This document shows positions 1-9,256 of a DNA stretch of 64,000 nt, piece after piece (within the stretch, counting starts at the first letter, position 1; each line of letters starts with the position of its first letter). The stretch spans positions 23,919 through 87,918 of the forward strand of contig NW_005179261.1 in assembly GCF_000350225.1 (NCBI RefSeq), given 5' to 3'. The position numbers were made by a program, and so were the translations under genes. The notes under the pieces were generated by a model that did not search any database, was not told the DNA's origin, and worked only from the letters and a program-made list of their open reading frames with translations. Source of the stretch: Chondrus crispus (taxonomy: Eukaryota; Rhodophyta; Florideophyceae; Gigartinales; Gigartinaceae).

Positions 1-1071
1 CGACGACCACCGGCTCCCGGCAATTTAATCGCCATTTGGGCTACGGTTTTCCCTCTCACGCCGTGGGAAAACATCGTAGCCCATTTCTGACGACAGCATC
101 CCACTCGGGGGAGCATTCCTCATCCGGGAGTGTCCACATTTGGAAACCAAAACGGTTTCCTCCCGTTTCTTACGGTTTCTTTCAGTTTCTTTCAGTTTTC
201 AAATGACGCTTTGGGAGACTGGTCGCAGAAAAGGGCAACCGATCGGTTTCTGAGCGGGAGACGTGGCGTCCGCAAGAGGGAGGTCGTTGCGCACCTGCAA
301 GTCGCCCTCCTGCGGCCTACTTTGGCCGCAACCGACGGAAAGGAAGGGTGGATTTACGAAAATTGGCCAGCCCTCCGGGGTAGGAGTGCGAGAAGGGGGA
401 TCATATCCCCAAAACGACCGTACCGAACTCGTGCCTTCGTTGCACAGCCCCGCTTGGGGGCGGGAAGGCGGTGAAGAACCGCACGAGCGGCAGCGGCGGC
501 CCTCGCCTGGCCTGCGGAGGGCAGGGACGAGGACGATATCGCGCGCACTGTACGCCGCGGCGCGCGAGCCGCCTCGGACGAATTGACGCACGCGAACGCG
601 GTCTCGGCCAACGCGGTGGCCGGTTGTGCCTCGCTGCGCAGGCCTCGCTGCGGCTGTACCGCAGGGGCCGAGCGGTTCAACGCCGGGGCCCGACCAGGGC
701 TCGACGGCGGACCGTATGGACGCGCTGCCCTGACTTCGTCATGGCCGTCCGTTCTCGGCCCTCGGAAGCGGTACTGTACGGAAACGTCGTCGCGGGTGGA
801 GGAGTTGGAAATTTCGGGGAAGCGCTAGGAGTGAGTTGGAAAGATCGGCGTCGCTCGCGCGTGAGACATTTGCGGACGCACTTACCGAATCGGACGAGAA
901 AGCTGGCCTATGCCACGCGAGCTCCGCGACGAGGCAAGGGAAAACGACGTCCGTGGGCAAGCGCGTCTGTCTTCGCATCGAGCGCGCAGGGAAGGAGAGA
1001 GAGCGGGGAGGAACCGGGTGGTCGAATGGGAGGTCGCTACGGGGGCGTAGCGAAAGCTAAGGAAGGGGGTC
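1..1071. other. GC-rich flank, no supported gene
   Basis: Open frames exist on both strands (for example 471-1076 plus) but their products are Arg/Gly/Ala-rich and look like GC-driven open frames rather than proteins. No domain, RNA gene or repeat is recognised. The stretch ends at the terminus of an LTR-A copy at 1072. Confidence 0.3.
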
Positions 1072-1745
1072 TGTAGTATAACGACCGGTGTGCGCGCCGG
1101 GAGGATATTAACCGTGCGGCCGTGCACGGTGCACACGTGGGCGGGTGTGCACACGTGTACGGAGCGCGCGCGTTGACCAACCGGCCGTGGCGTGGCACAC
1201 GTGTACAGTAGCTCACGTGTCGTCCGTGCGATAGTCTACACGTGTTACGTGTGCGCGTTAGCACACGTGTCGTCCGTGCGGTAATCTGTAAGCAACACGC
1301 GTGTACAGTAGTGCACACGTGTAGTAGCAGCGTCCGTGCGGTAGTAGTAATTATGGCGCTAGCTTTTTAATTGTTTACAGTACCCGGCACGCACTAGGCG
1401 GCAGGTACTGTACTACTGTACTGGGACAGGTATCCGAGGCGTCCCTCTGAGGGGTTAAGACCTGACACCCGTCCCTACCGCTAAACTGGGGCAAGCTCGC
1501 CCACGTCCCTTTCGCGCCTATATACGTCCATTTCGGTTGTGTATCGCGCGCGCTGGCTTCTAACCCGTTACCGGTCGCTCCCGTTCACGCACCACAGGGC
1601 GACGGCGCGTAACCGGCCAGTGAGCCACTCCCTTTTCGCGAGCTCGTCCGATCGGTTCAATTAGCGCGTCGCGTCCGCGCCGCGTGCTCACTCGGTAAAG
1701 CCTCCGCCTCTCACCCAACCCAGGGCGGAGAGGAGTTATCCCACA
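1072..1745 (+). repeat. LTR family A, copy 1
   Basis: A 674-bp repeat that starts TGTAGTATAACG and ends GTTATCCCACA, so it has TG...CA ends with imperfect terminal inversion, as LTRs do. Related copies lie at 1784-2151, 41404-42015 and 44211-44876. The first third is built of variants of ACACGTGT and CGTCCGTGCGGTAGT. A shared core follows (AGTACCCGGCACGCACTAGG, then CGCCTATATACG, then GGCTTCTAAC). No primer-binding site follows it and the flanking 5-mers do not match, so it is a solo or truncated LTR. Confidence 0.65.
1519..1524 (+). promoter_or_regulatory. TATA box of LTR-A
   Basis: TATATA inside the conserved CGCCTATATACG block of LTR-A. The partial copy at 1784-2151 keeps the same block, which fits the core promoter at the U3/R boundary. 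Inference from position and conservation only. Confidence 0.4.
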
Positions 1746-1783
1746 GTACTCACCCCCTCGTCGTTGGGGGTGATTATACTACA
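1746..1783 (+). repeat. Remnant of the LTR-B 3' end
   Basis: CACCCCC and GGGGGTG form a short hairpin (1751-1757 with 1766-1772), followed by ATTATACTACA. The same arrangement, a C5/G5 hairpin then TTATGCTACA, closes the LTR-B copies ending at 24654 and 48804. It appears to be a scrap of LTR-B wedged between two LTR-A copies. Confidence 0.4.
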
Positions 1784-2151
1784 AGTAGTTCTGGCGCTTG
1801 TATTTGAATTGTGAACAGTACCCGGCACGCACTAGGCGGCAGGTACTGTATTGGGACAGGTGTCCGAGGCGTCTCTCTGAGGGGCAGTGAACTGAGGCAA
1901 GCTCGCCCCCGTCCCTTTTCGCGCCTATATACGACCGTTAGGTAAGTCTATCCGCGCACTGGCTTCTAACTCGCTACCGATCGCTTCCGTTTACGCACCA
2001 CGGGCGACTGCGCGTAACGGGCCAGTGAGCCTCTCCCATTTCGCGAGTTGGCCCGTACCGGATCTAGTGGCACCGCGCGTCCGCGTCGCGTGCTCCTTCT
2101 GCGAAGCCTCCGACTCCTACCCAACCGATTGCGGAGAGGAGTTATCCCGCA
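1784..2151 (+). repeat. LTR family A, copy 2 (5' truncated)
   Basis: Aligns with the TATA-to-end part of copy 1 (AGTACCCGGCACGCACTAGG core, CGCCTATATACG, GGCTTCTAAC) and ends GTTATCCCGCA. The upstream ACGTGT-rich third is missing. Same orientation as copy 1. Confidence 0.6.
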
Positions 2152-2634
2152 AGAGAAAAATGGCGTTCTCGATGTCGGTCATTGGTATTTATGCGGATGA
2201 AAGGGACAGCTCAGCATTGCAGAAAACAATCATATCGGGCAATTTGCACCAATAACAGGTGGTCACTGACTGTGTGCGCACTGTAGCTCCCCAATTTGGT
2301 CTCGCGATTTTATGCAAAATTTTAGCTATTTTAATAGCCAATTTTTTTAAAAAAGGCCGCAAGCGTGGTCGCCGCGCTGTGTGCTGCCGCAAATTCGACG
2401 CCTGTTGGCGCAGACGGAAAGCCAGCAGACACTGCTTGTCGGTTCGCTTTCGCTGAATGAATGCGCGCGCCCTTCGCCGCGGATAACGCTTTAAAGCGAC
2501 TATGAGGAGCTCCAAGGCCTTAGAGCTCCTCATACCGAAGGGTAGTCCCTCAAAGCAAGTTTCGTTAGGCTGACTTCTGGTCTTCTCCTAAAACGCGCAC
2601 TTTTCCGGTTGTGGCGAATTGTGCGCGTCGGTCT
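2152..2634. other. Unassigned interval with a palindrome
   Basis: No gene recognised. It contains the CGCTTTAAAGCG palindrome (2487-2498) and the longer palindrome at 2501-2534. Confidence 0.3.
2501..2534. repeat. 34-bp near-perfect palindrome
   Basis: TATGAGGAGCTC on the left mirrors GAGCTCCTCATA on the right around AAGGCCTT, with one mismatched pair. First of a series of short palindromes scattered through the window. Confidence 0.8.
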
Positions 2635-2671
2635 CTAGTGCCTAAGCGTACAACATTTGTCCTCATATGAG
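2635..2671 (+). repeat. piggyBac-like terminal repeat (left end)
   Basis: Starts CTAGTG and ends TCCTCATATGAG with the same spacing as the terminal repeat of the complete piggyBac element at 59190-61839 (CTAGTG ... TCCTCAATTGAG). It probably marks the left end of the element whose transposase fragment lies at 2872-3483. Confidence 0.4.
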
Positions 2672-2871
2672 ACCCGGGTGGTCCTCATTCGAGGCCCTGA
2701 AAATCGACTTTTTTGAAAATAAAAATGAGATAAATTGGCTGTAATGGTAAAATACCGCACTTAACACTACCGGGCATCAAAGAACATTTAGTATTCTTAC
2801 AACTGCGAGACTACATAGCTTCTAATCAAGATGCAAGAAAAGAGACAACATTCGAGGTTTGTCCCACGGTC

Positions 2872-3483
2872 TCAAAACTCCAGTTCACTATCCTGTAGTG
2901 AAGCCCGGACCTCACCAGAATTGTGGTTCTCACCGAAATGCTCCCGATAACAAGACCGACCTGTATCTGAGTGACAAAAATGTTTCTCACCAAAAGTTTT
3001 CGCCCGGCATCCCGAACAAACCCATTTCGACTTCATACCGCACGTGCGGCACTTCCGCTGCCTCTTTGCCTCCTGGATTTGACCGTCTTTGTCCTTGGGA
3101 TGGTCACGAGTGGGAGTCAAATGTTCGTAGACTCCACTTGTCGGAGGCCCCGCGAAATGCGGTTTGTTGGCAGCTGTTCCAGGACGCCGCAATCGCAGAC
3201 CTGTAACATCATAGGTATTCTTCACCAGCTCGGATCCAAGAAGCCGAAAAAATGTGTGAGGCTTCATGCATGAACGAGTTCCCCGACCACCCTTGTAAAG
3301 CATGTATGCATCTGAGACGCATATCCCAAGCAAAGAAGAGTTCACCCGCACCGACCAATCGTTCGTCTCAATTGTCTTTTCGAGATCTAAATCATCTTGG
3401 CGTAGACGATTGTGCTTATCAATTGCGCCGGCAGCTGAAAAATATGTGGCACAGACTGCTGGCATTTTTACTTCAATATTCAA
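2872..3483 (-). pseudogene. piggyBac transposase, C-terminal fragment
   Basis: About 203 residues matching the last quarter of the 749-aa transposase at 59364-61613. Both share a segment of the AIDKHNRLRQDDLDLE type (the conserved Asp-rich helix of DDE_Tnp_1_7) and a downstream WxxRxNxxxLGxCxxDAxxLYK run. The C-terminus is a Cys/His-rich zinc-binding tail beginning CRTCGMKSKWVCSGC, as in piggyBac transposases. The catalytic core is absent: coding sequence stops at 3483, exactly where the 245-bp repeat begins. A matching terminal repeat lies downstream at 2635-2671. The fragment cannot be active. Confidence 0.8.
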
Positions 3484-3726
3484 CAGGGGTTTCCGGTAGA
3501 TCGGTTTCTAGTGCAAAGATCGTTCTTTTCTTTAGTTATGTTATAAGCGCACTAAAACGTTACAAAACTATTCCGCAGTCGTTGAAGACACTAGACAATA
3601 AGTAATGGGAGCTCCTTAGGGGTTCTGCAAGTATCTTAGCGTCTTCTGCTTGCGTTTTGACCCTGGGAGGTCTCTTGGTGCTCTTGTAGCCCTCCCCGTG
3701 ACTGTCACGCCATCACGGTACCCGAT
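3481..3726 (+). repeat. 245-bp dispersed repeat, copy 1
   Basis: Runs from AACAGGGGTTTCC to CCATCACGGTA and recurs inverted at 15537-15778 with high similarity. It abuts the truncated end of a transposon gene in both places. In copy 2 the outer flank reads TTAA, hinting at a piggyBac-type miniature element, but a convincing terminal inverted repeat is not visible. Confidence 0.65.
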
Positions 3727-4301
3727 AAATATTTTATATATTCGTTGGTCTCAAGCTCAGGAACTTGCACTTGGAGTCCGTGACGAAGAGTACCACCCCA
3801 GCTCGGAGCCTCACTCAATCCGCCACGCCTCCCACACACCCGCCGGTCATTGTTCGCCGTTGCCATCAGATTCCCCCCGCGACGTTGACTCCCGCGCACG
3901 TCACCTTGCCTCTATGCAACCGCCAGCACACCCCCTTTTTGCCGGCCTCCTGCGAGTCCACGGGCCACAATTAGCCGGCACCATCACCGATGTACAACCC
4001 GTTTCCGTCGCCCGCCAAGCTGTACGCCATCTTAGAATTGCGCTGCCCATGCCATCCCTCTGAGTTCATTTTGAGCACCTCCTCCCCACCTCTGACGCCC
4101 TCGTTCCGCTTCTCCTGCTGTGCGGCGATCGCGACCAGCTCCAGCGCGAGCCATTGCACGACACTGTCTGCCGCGCAACTGTACACCTCGTCCCTTGTGG
4201 GCACGAACGCAAAGGTGGTGAGGTTGCAGTAGTGCACGTAGGCGGCGCTGCGGCCGGCAGCACGCGTGCAGGGAGTCGCCGAGGCGGACGTCGCTGACGC
4301 C
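3727..4301. other. Unassigned interval
   Basis: No supported gene on either strand. It is the downstream flank of the minus-strand coiled-coil gene that ends at 4302. Confidence 0.3.
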
Positions 4302-5363
4302 TCACAAGCCCATGATGCCGGCCTTGTTTCCCGTGCCGATGTGGGTGCCGGCCCGGTGCCACTCGGCGGCCGTGATCCGCTTCTGGTGGACGTGGCGTAC
4401 GCAGCGCGCGACACGGGCGTCGAACTGGCGGCCGCGCAGCGCGACGCTATGTGCATGAAGTTCATTCCTATCACTCCTTTTCGCTTCTTCTATCTCGAAC
4501 TTGCCTTCTCTTATTGATTCAGAGAATGCTTTACTTCCTCTATCTTGGCATCAAGCTGCTTCTCTGTCGCATGCTGTGCACACCCAGAGTTTTAACAATC
4601 ACTGTCGTCAGAGTTTTCCATCATTAATTCGCTGGAGTGTCCAAGGAGGAGCTCCAGAAGCTCCTCTTTGGACACTCCAGCGACTTCCAGCTGATCTTGA
4701 AGAACTTCTCCTCATTCCTCACAACCTGCACATCGCTCCCCACGCCCCCATTCCTAAGCATCATCTGGATTTCCTTCTCACGCTCCTCAAACATCTTGAA
4801 GCCCTCCTCGACAGCGCTCATATTCCTCCTATCCGTCTCTGCGGTTCCCTTCGCAAAGTTGAACACCTCCTTCTCGCAATTCTTGCCAACTACCCGCGCC
4901 CATTTGGCGCTGACCTTCTGCGACGCGATCTTATACGCCTGCTCGCGCTCCAGCTTGCCTCTGACAAGCTCGTGCAGCGGCAGGGCGAGGGCCTTCTCCC
5001 GCCCTCAATCATGCGCGGGAGCTTCTTCCTGAGCTGCGCTAGCCCCGTCATGCGGTCCCCATCCCTCGCCACCGCGTCCCCGCCGCCCGGCACATGCAGC
5101 ATGTGCTCCATCATGTCGCCCTGTCCTGCCCTTCGCGGTGCAGCACGGGCAGCGGCCTCTCCTCGCCCGCCGACACCACTTGGCACGCCAGCCGTTGCAC
5201 TGCGCGAGAGCATTGCCCAATGGGACGTGCCATGGGCAAGGGGTGGCGGCGTCGGCAGGGCGTTGCTCCCCTGCCGAAGATTTTTCCAGCCTTCTCTCGG
5301 CATCATTGCTGTAGGGCTTATTCTCGATAGATTCCAGCGAAGGCTGCAGATTGGTCTTGACAT
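4302..5363 (-). pseudogene. Unrecognised coiled-coil protein gene, broken
   Basis: The minus strand carries successive open segments that read as one charged, helical protein. In order they contain LRKKLPRMIEGGR, then LPLHELVRGKLEREQAYKI, then KGTAETDRRNMSAVEEGF, then EKQLDAKIEEVKHSLNQ, and a tail ending AGIMGL before a stop at 4302. The segments lie in different frames: one shift is near 4975, another follows the palindrome at 4631-4681, and another lies near 4530. I do not recognise the family; a DNA-binding partner protein of a transposon or a host coiled-coil protein are both possible. The 298-aa plus-strand frame over 4501-5397 is judged a shadow. Confidence 0.4.
4631..4681. repeat. 23-bp inverted repeat, 5-nt loop
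   Basis: Arms 4631-4653 and 4659-4681 differ at one position; the loop is CCAGA. The right arm reads as coding sequence of the minus-strand coiled-coil gene, so the left arm looks like an inverted copy added to it. The frame is lost downstream. Confidence 0.85.
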
Positions 5364-5484
5364 TAGGCGCGAAAGCCTGGTATGCCCCGGACCTTAGTCA
5401 GCCACTACGCGGGGCGCATGCTTCTGCTGCTTGTCGTAGCAGTATTCCACGGCGGTCCGCATTCGGACTTCGGCGTCGGTTCCC

Positions 5485-7806
5485 ATGCCACGCTCCAGCT
5501 CTGATTCAGAGTCCCAACGCGGTTCTGTGCGGCGCGGAAGAAGCTCTCGCAATCGCAATGCAATCAGCAAGTCAAAGTCCTCTGCTGCAATGAGGCGTAA
5601 TGCGCTTGCGAATGAAGCGGGGACGTACAAACCACCGGTGGAGTGCTGCGCACAGCGATGTGGCCAGATCATTCCATTTCAGCAGTCGAGGGGCCTCCGT
5701 CGTTCCTTCTGCGCCGGCAAAACTCAAGTTCACCGGAAACGACTTCTCATCGGACTCGTGGCCGATCGAAATGCGCTTGACGACCGAGATTCTGATAGTG
5801 GATCGAGCAGCAAGAACAAGCCTGTTTTTCAGTACCATGGGATCGTAGTCTGTCGTTCATACATGCGCAGTGTAACAACAGCGTCGCCGGACTTACTTAA
5901 CAGTGTGCTTGGTACTCCGCATGCGCCGTCTTCACCGTATGCCAATAGGCGCGCAAGATCTTTGGATGGCAGCAAGCACACCCTTGTTGCTGCGTATCTT
6001 CTCGGAGTGAAATCTAGAGACGCTGACCACAGTCCGGAGCGCGATGTTTTCCATCTCCCACAACGCAACAAAATAGAGGTGTGGGAAGACTACTGTGAAC
6101 AGGAGAGGGCGCTTGGTCGCCTCCCATGCGGTTACACGCACTTCGTGCGGACCTGGAAGGAGGTTGCACCTGAGATCAAGACGAGACGACTGCACGGGTT
6201 TGCTAGGTGTGATACATGCGTCGAGTTTGACGAAGATTTGGATGGACCTCTGACCGCGGAGCAAAGAGAGGATACGCTGCGGAGACGGTCCGAGCATATC
6301 CAGTTCGTACGTGCAAGTCGTGCCATGTACTACGCGACAAGAGACGAAGCGCAGCTCCGCCCTGACAGGACGATTTCCTTGATTGTAGACGGCGCTGATC
6401 AAGTGAAGTACGCATTGCCACATTTTGCGAGCAAATCGAAGGCTTCTTCAATTGGGCTGGGTATTCCCATACATCTCATTGGTGTACTGAACCACGGAGG
6501 GAAGTCAGCTGGTGCGGGAGCATTTTTGTTCACTGCGGAGGACTACAATCTAACTGGATCCAACCTTGTAGTCGAGGTGATTCACAGAGTTATTACGTCC
6601 GAGATTAACCGATTACAAGCCTTGGATCTCATATTACCGCCCGTGCTCTTTGTTCAACTCGACAACTGCACCCGCGAGAACAAAAACTCGTTCACTCATG
6701 GGTATTTTGAGCTGCTTGTCGTTCGAGGAGTATTCAAAAAAGTGGTGGCACGTTATCTGCCTAAAGGTCACACTCATGAGGACATTGATCAGATGTTTTC
6801 TAGGACTGGGGCAGGCATCCGTGATAAGAACATATGCACTATTCCTGAATTACATGCCGCGCTTGGGGAGAGCTTCACTCCGCAGCCGATCATATCACAT
6901 ATTGACTCAACTATCAACACGAAAGCTCTGTTCGAGGTTAATAGGCTTCTTCGACCGTCCTCAGAGCTCAGTGGATTTACTGTGTACCACGAGTTCTCAT
7001 TCACAGTTGACGCAGCAGGTGCCTCTACGTGTGAGGTCAAGCTTTGGCCAATTTCGCAGAGTTCCGTGTCTCTACTGTCTTCTGGGCTGCCGGGGGGGTT
7101 TCTGCGCCCAGGCTTAAGTTTGGACCTACGAAAAATGACAATTCCTCCTCTTGTACGCAAGAAGAGCACTACAGAAGACGCGCACAGGATGACGCGACGC
7201 ATTCAGGCAGTTGAACGTCGGATCGGTTCCCAGGCGAGCATGGAAGCTCTTAGAACTCTCATCGCAAGACTGACACTTGGTGGCGAAGTTCCATGCCCTT
7301 GGAACCTAAGCACTTGTCCAGAGATGAACGGGCATTACACACGCGATGCAGTATACATGAGAGAACGGCTGCCTGATGGGCGATGCGGAGAGTCGCTCTC
7401 GCCAGGCTCTGAAGATGAGGAGCCTGACTTCGACATGGATGAGATACCGATCGCGGGCGTGGAGTACAATGTGGGAGATCTTGTTGTGGTCCGACCGCAC
7501 GTCACCCAGCTCAAGTTCGGGAGATTCTGGATTGGAGCGATAGTGAAGAGGAAAAAGACCAATCCTGTTCCTGGGCAAGAGCAACGCATCGCGGTGTTGT
7601 GGGTCCAATGGATGGAACCCGAAAATGGAGTCGCAGAGCTGACAGCTAAATTTTGCCCTGCGGTTGGCGATGCTGACGAAATCTATGTCGATTCCGTTCT
7701 CTGCAAATTTCCTAAGCTTCTCCGGAGCGGGCAGCTCCCAGTGAAAGTACAAAAAGAAATATCGAGGACGTTAGTCACGTGTGAATCTCGAGATGCTGGT
7801 GGCTAG
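5485..7806 (+). CDS. DUF7869-like RNase H-fold transposase-type protein
   Basis: Intact 773-aa frame. The centre holds a DDE-like series typical of the DUF7869 family of eukaryotic transposon-type proteins: D302 in IVDGADQ, D393 in QLDNCTREN, then GHTHEDIDQMFSR with E432, D433 and D435. The N-terminal third has a Cys-rich patch (CCAQRC) and a second pair in ARCDTC. Residues about 663-745 (VGDLVVVRP ... FWIGAIVK ... VLWVQWMEP) look like an SH3/PWWP-type beta barrel that could read chromatin. An Arg/Ser-rich start may be a nuclear signal. The downstream neighbour in the same orientation is the ParB-methyltransferase gene, suggesting one mobile unit. Activity and element ends are unproven. The start at 5485 is the first ATG of the frame; M36 is an alternative. 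Confidence 0.7.
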   Translation: MPRSSSDSESQRGSVRRGRSSRNRNAISKSKSSAAMRRNALANEAGTYKPPVECCAQRCGQIIPFQQSRGLRRSFCAGKTQVHRKRLLIGLVADRNALDDRDSDSGSSSKNKPVFQYHGIVVCRSYMRSVTTASPDLLNSVLGTPHAPSSPYANRRARSLDGSKHTLVAAYLLGVKSRDADHSPERDVFHLPQRNKIEVWEDYCEQERALGRLPCGYTHFVRTWKEVAPEIKTRRLHGFARCDTCVEFDEDLDGPLTAEQREDTLRRRSEHIQFVRASRAMYYATRDEAQLRPDRTISLIVDGADQVKYALPHFASKSKASSIGLGIPIHLIGVLNHGGKSAGAGAFLFTAEDYNLTGSNLVVEVIHRVITSEINRLQALDLILPPVLFVQLDNCTRENKNSFTHGYFELLVVRGVFKKVVARYLPKGHTHEDIDQMFSRTGAGIRDKNICTIPELHAALGESFTPQPIISHIDSTINTKALFEVNRLLRPSSELSGFTVYHEFSFTVDAAGASTCEVKLWPISQSSVSLLSSGLPGGFLRPGLSLDLRKMTIPPLVRKKSTTEDAHRMTRRIQAVERRIGSQASMEALRTLIARLTLGGEVPCPWNLSTCPEMNGHYTRDAVYMRERLPDGRCGESLSPGSEDEEPDFDMDEIPIAGVEYNVGDLVVVRPHVTQLKFGRFWIGAIVKRKKTNPVPGQEQRIAVLWVQWMEPENGVAELTAKFCPAVGDADEIYVDSVLCKFPKLLRSGQLPVKVQKEISRTLVTCESRDAGG

Positions 7807-9064
7807 ATCAGCAAGCGAGGATAGAAAGTATTCGGCAGCGCGCTCATGGATTAAAAATGACGGACCGAGGCTTTCGCGGAGATTTAGTGCAGTTTATGAA
7901 TATTCAGACTCTGCACACGGCGTTATAACGACGTCGATGGCGGTTTTTTGATTTGCGGATGATAGTTACAACGGTTTGTGGGAGGAAGAGACGGATTTCT
8001 ATGACGAAAATGGTGCCCGGAGCTCCGAAGTTGACTATGAGTTGGAGAGAAATAAAAAGGGAGATTTCATGTCGTTATCTTCAAATCCAGTTCCATGTTG
8101 TTGTTATATGCACACCTCGCTCAGCACATTAGTCCTGCTTGAACTGTCTCCATGCGTCAACATCTGTCAGTTCACGGCAAACTATAAACGGGTGACAGAG
8201 ATGTTGTATATCCCCAGCAATCGCATACAAACTTCCCGTGAGAGGGAACGAACAAATACCCCTATGAATAATACATGGAATCCTGCTTAGGTAGGCCATA
8301 TCAGTCCTCATCTTCAAACGGAGATGTCGGGAGATCGATCAAGTGCAGCAACGCACGTCAGGATCGCGGCGCAGAATGGAGGAAGGCGAGGCGGAAAAAC
8401 TGGTCGCCAAGCTCAAGCGAATGTGTGGGTGCTCGGGGACGCCGTCACCGGCAAATCACGCATTGGAAGGCGACCAGGGAATGACGATAGCGGCGGAAAC
8501 GCACCAAGTGCGGAGACGGGGACGGAAGGCTTGGAAATTGAATATCAAAAGTAAAGAGGGGCTAGGAAGGGGGAAGGGTGAAAGATTAAATATATGGCTC
8601 CCAATGTTCTGTGTACAATGCTCCACTCCAACTTTCTCGAACTCAACTTTCACATTTTTTGGCTCGCGAGGATCCCTCCCAGATGCATGAGCCGAATCCT
8701 GTCCACTGTTTACATTTCTTCGCTCGGAATCCACGCTGCCGTTGTTTCGATTGACGAAGACTGAACCCACTGTCAGCAAGCACCCGATAATGTTTATTGA
8801 GGTCATAAGAGGTCCAAATATATTTGTTGGCAGAAGGAAATCGTAAAACTTCGGAAAAAAACACTGTCATAACTCTCAGATCGCTGTAAGTAAGGGTATG
8901 ATATCCCGAAATGTCGATATTCTTTGCCTTGGCTAATATTTTTGCCTCTTCCAAACACCGAGTATCGTTTATTCGTTCTTTGCTGACAGTGTTATGGGGA
9001 TAGGGATATGAGCTGATGAACACGTCAACTTCTCTACGTGGCGACGGTCACGTGGTGATCAGCG
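7807..9064. other. Intergenic interval between the two large genes
   Basis: No recognised gene. A minus-strand open frame (8643-9023, 126 aa) and plus-strand frames around 8275-8690 have no visible domain. The interval ends in the hairpin at 9065-9120. It may hold promoter sequence for the gene at 9257. Confidence 0.3.
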
Positions 9065-9120
9065 TCGGCTAGGCTGTGCTGGCCTGCTTCGCATGAAGCA
9101 GGCCAACCCAGCCTAGCCGA
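9065..9120. repeat. 26-bp inverted repeat, 4-nt loop
   Basis: Arms 9065-9090 and 9095-9120 match at 24 of 26 positions around GCAT. It lies 137 bp upstream of the ATG of the ParB-methyltransferase gene. Confidence 0.85.
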
Positions 9121-9256
9121 GTCATCTCACTGTGCTGATGGCACTGGATCCTTTACAACATCGAGTGAGGACGCATCGCGCAGCAGCTCGCTTGCAGAGG
9201 ACTACGATCAGAAGCAATTTGCTAGATTTATCGCACATCTGCTCGAAGTCGGCGAA

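Noticed and set aside
471-1076. 201-aa Arg/Gly-rich open frame
   Set aside because: GC-rich DNA gives long open frames by chance; composition is not protein-like.
1085-1330. Cluster of CACGTG E-box sites as a host enhancer
   Set aside because: The motifs are part of the repetitive first third of LTR-A and recur in its other copies.
4501-5397. 298-aa plus-strand open frame
   Set aside because: It lies opposite the minus-strand coiled-coil segments, which have protein-like composition; the plus product is Leu/Pro-rich with no domain.
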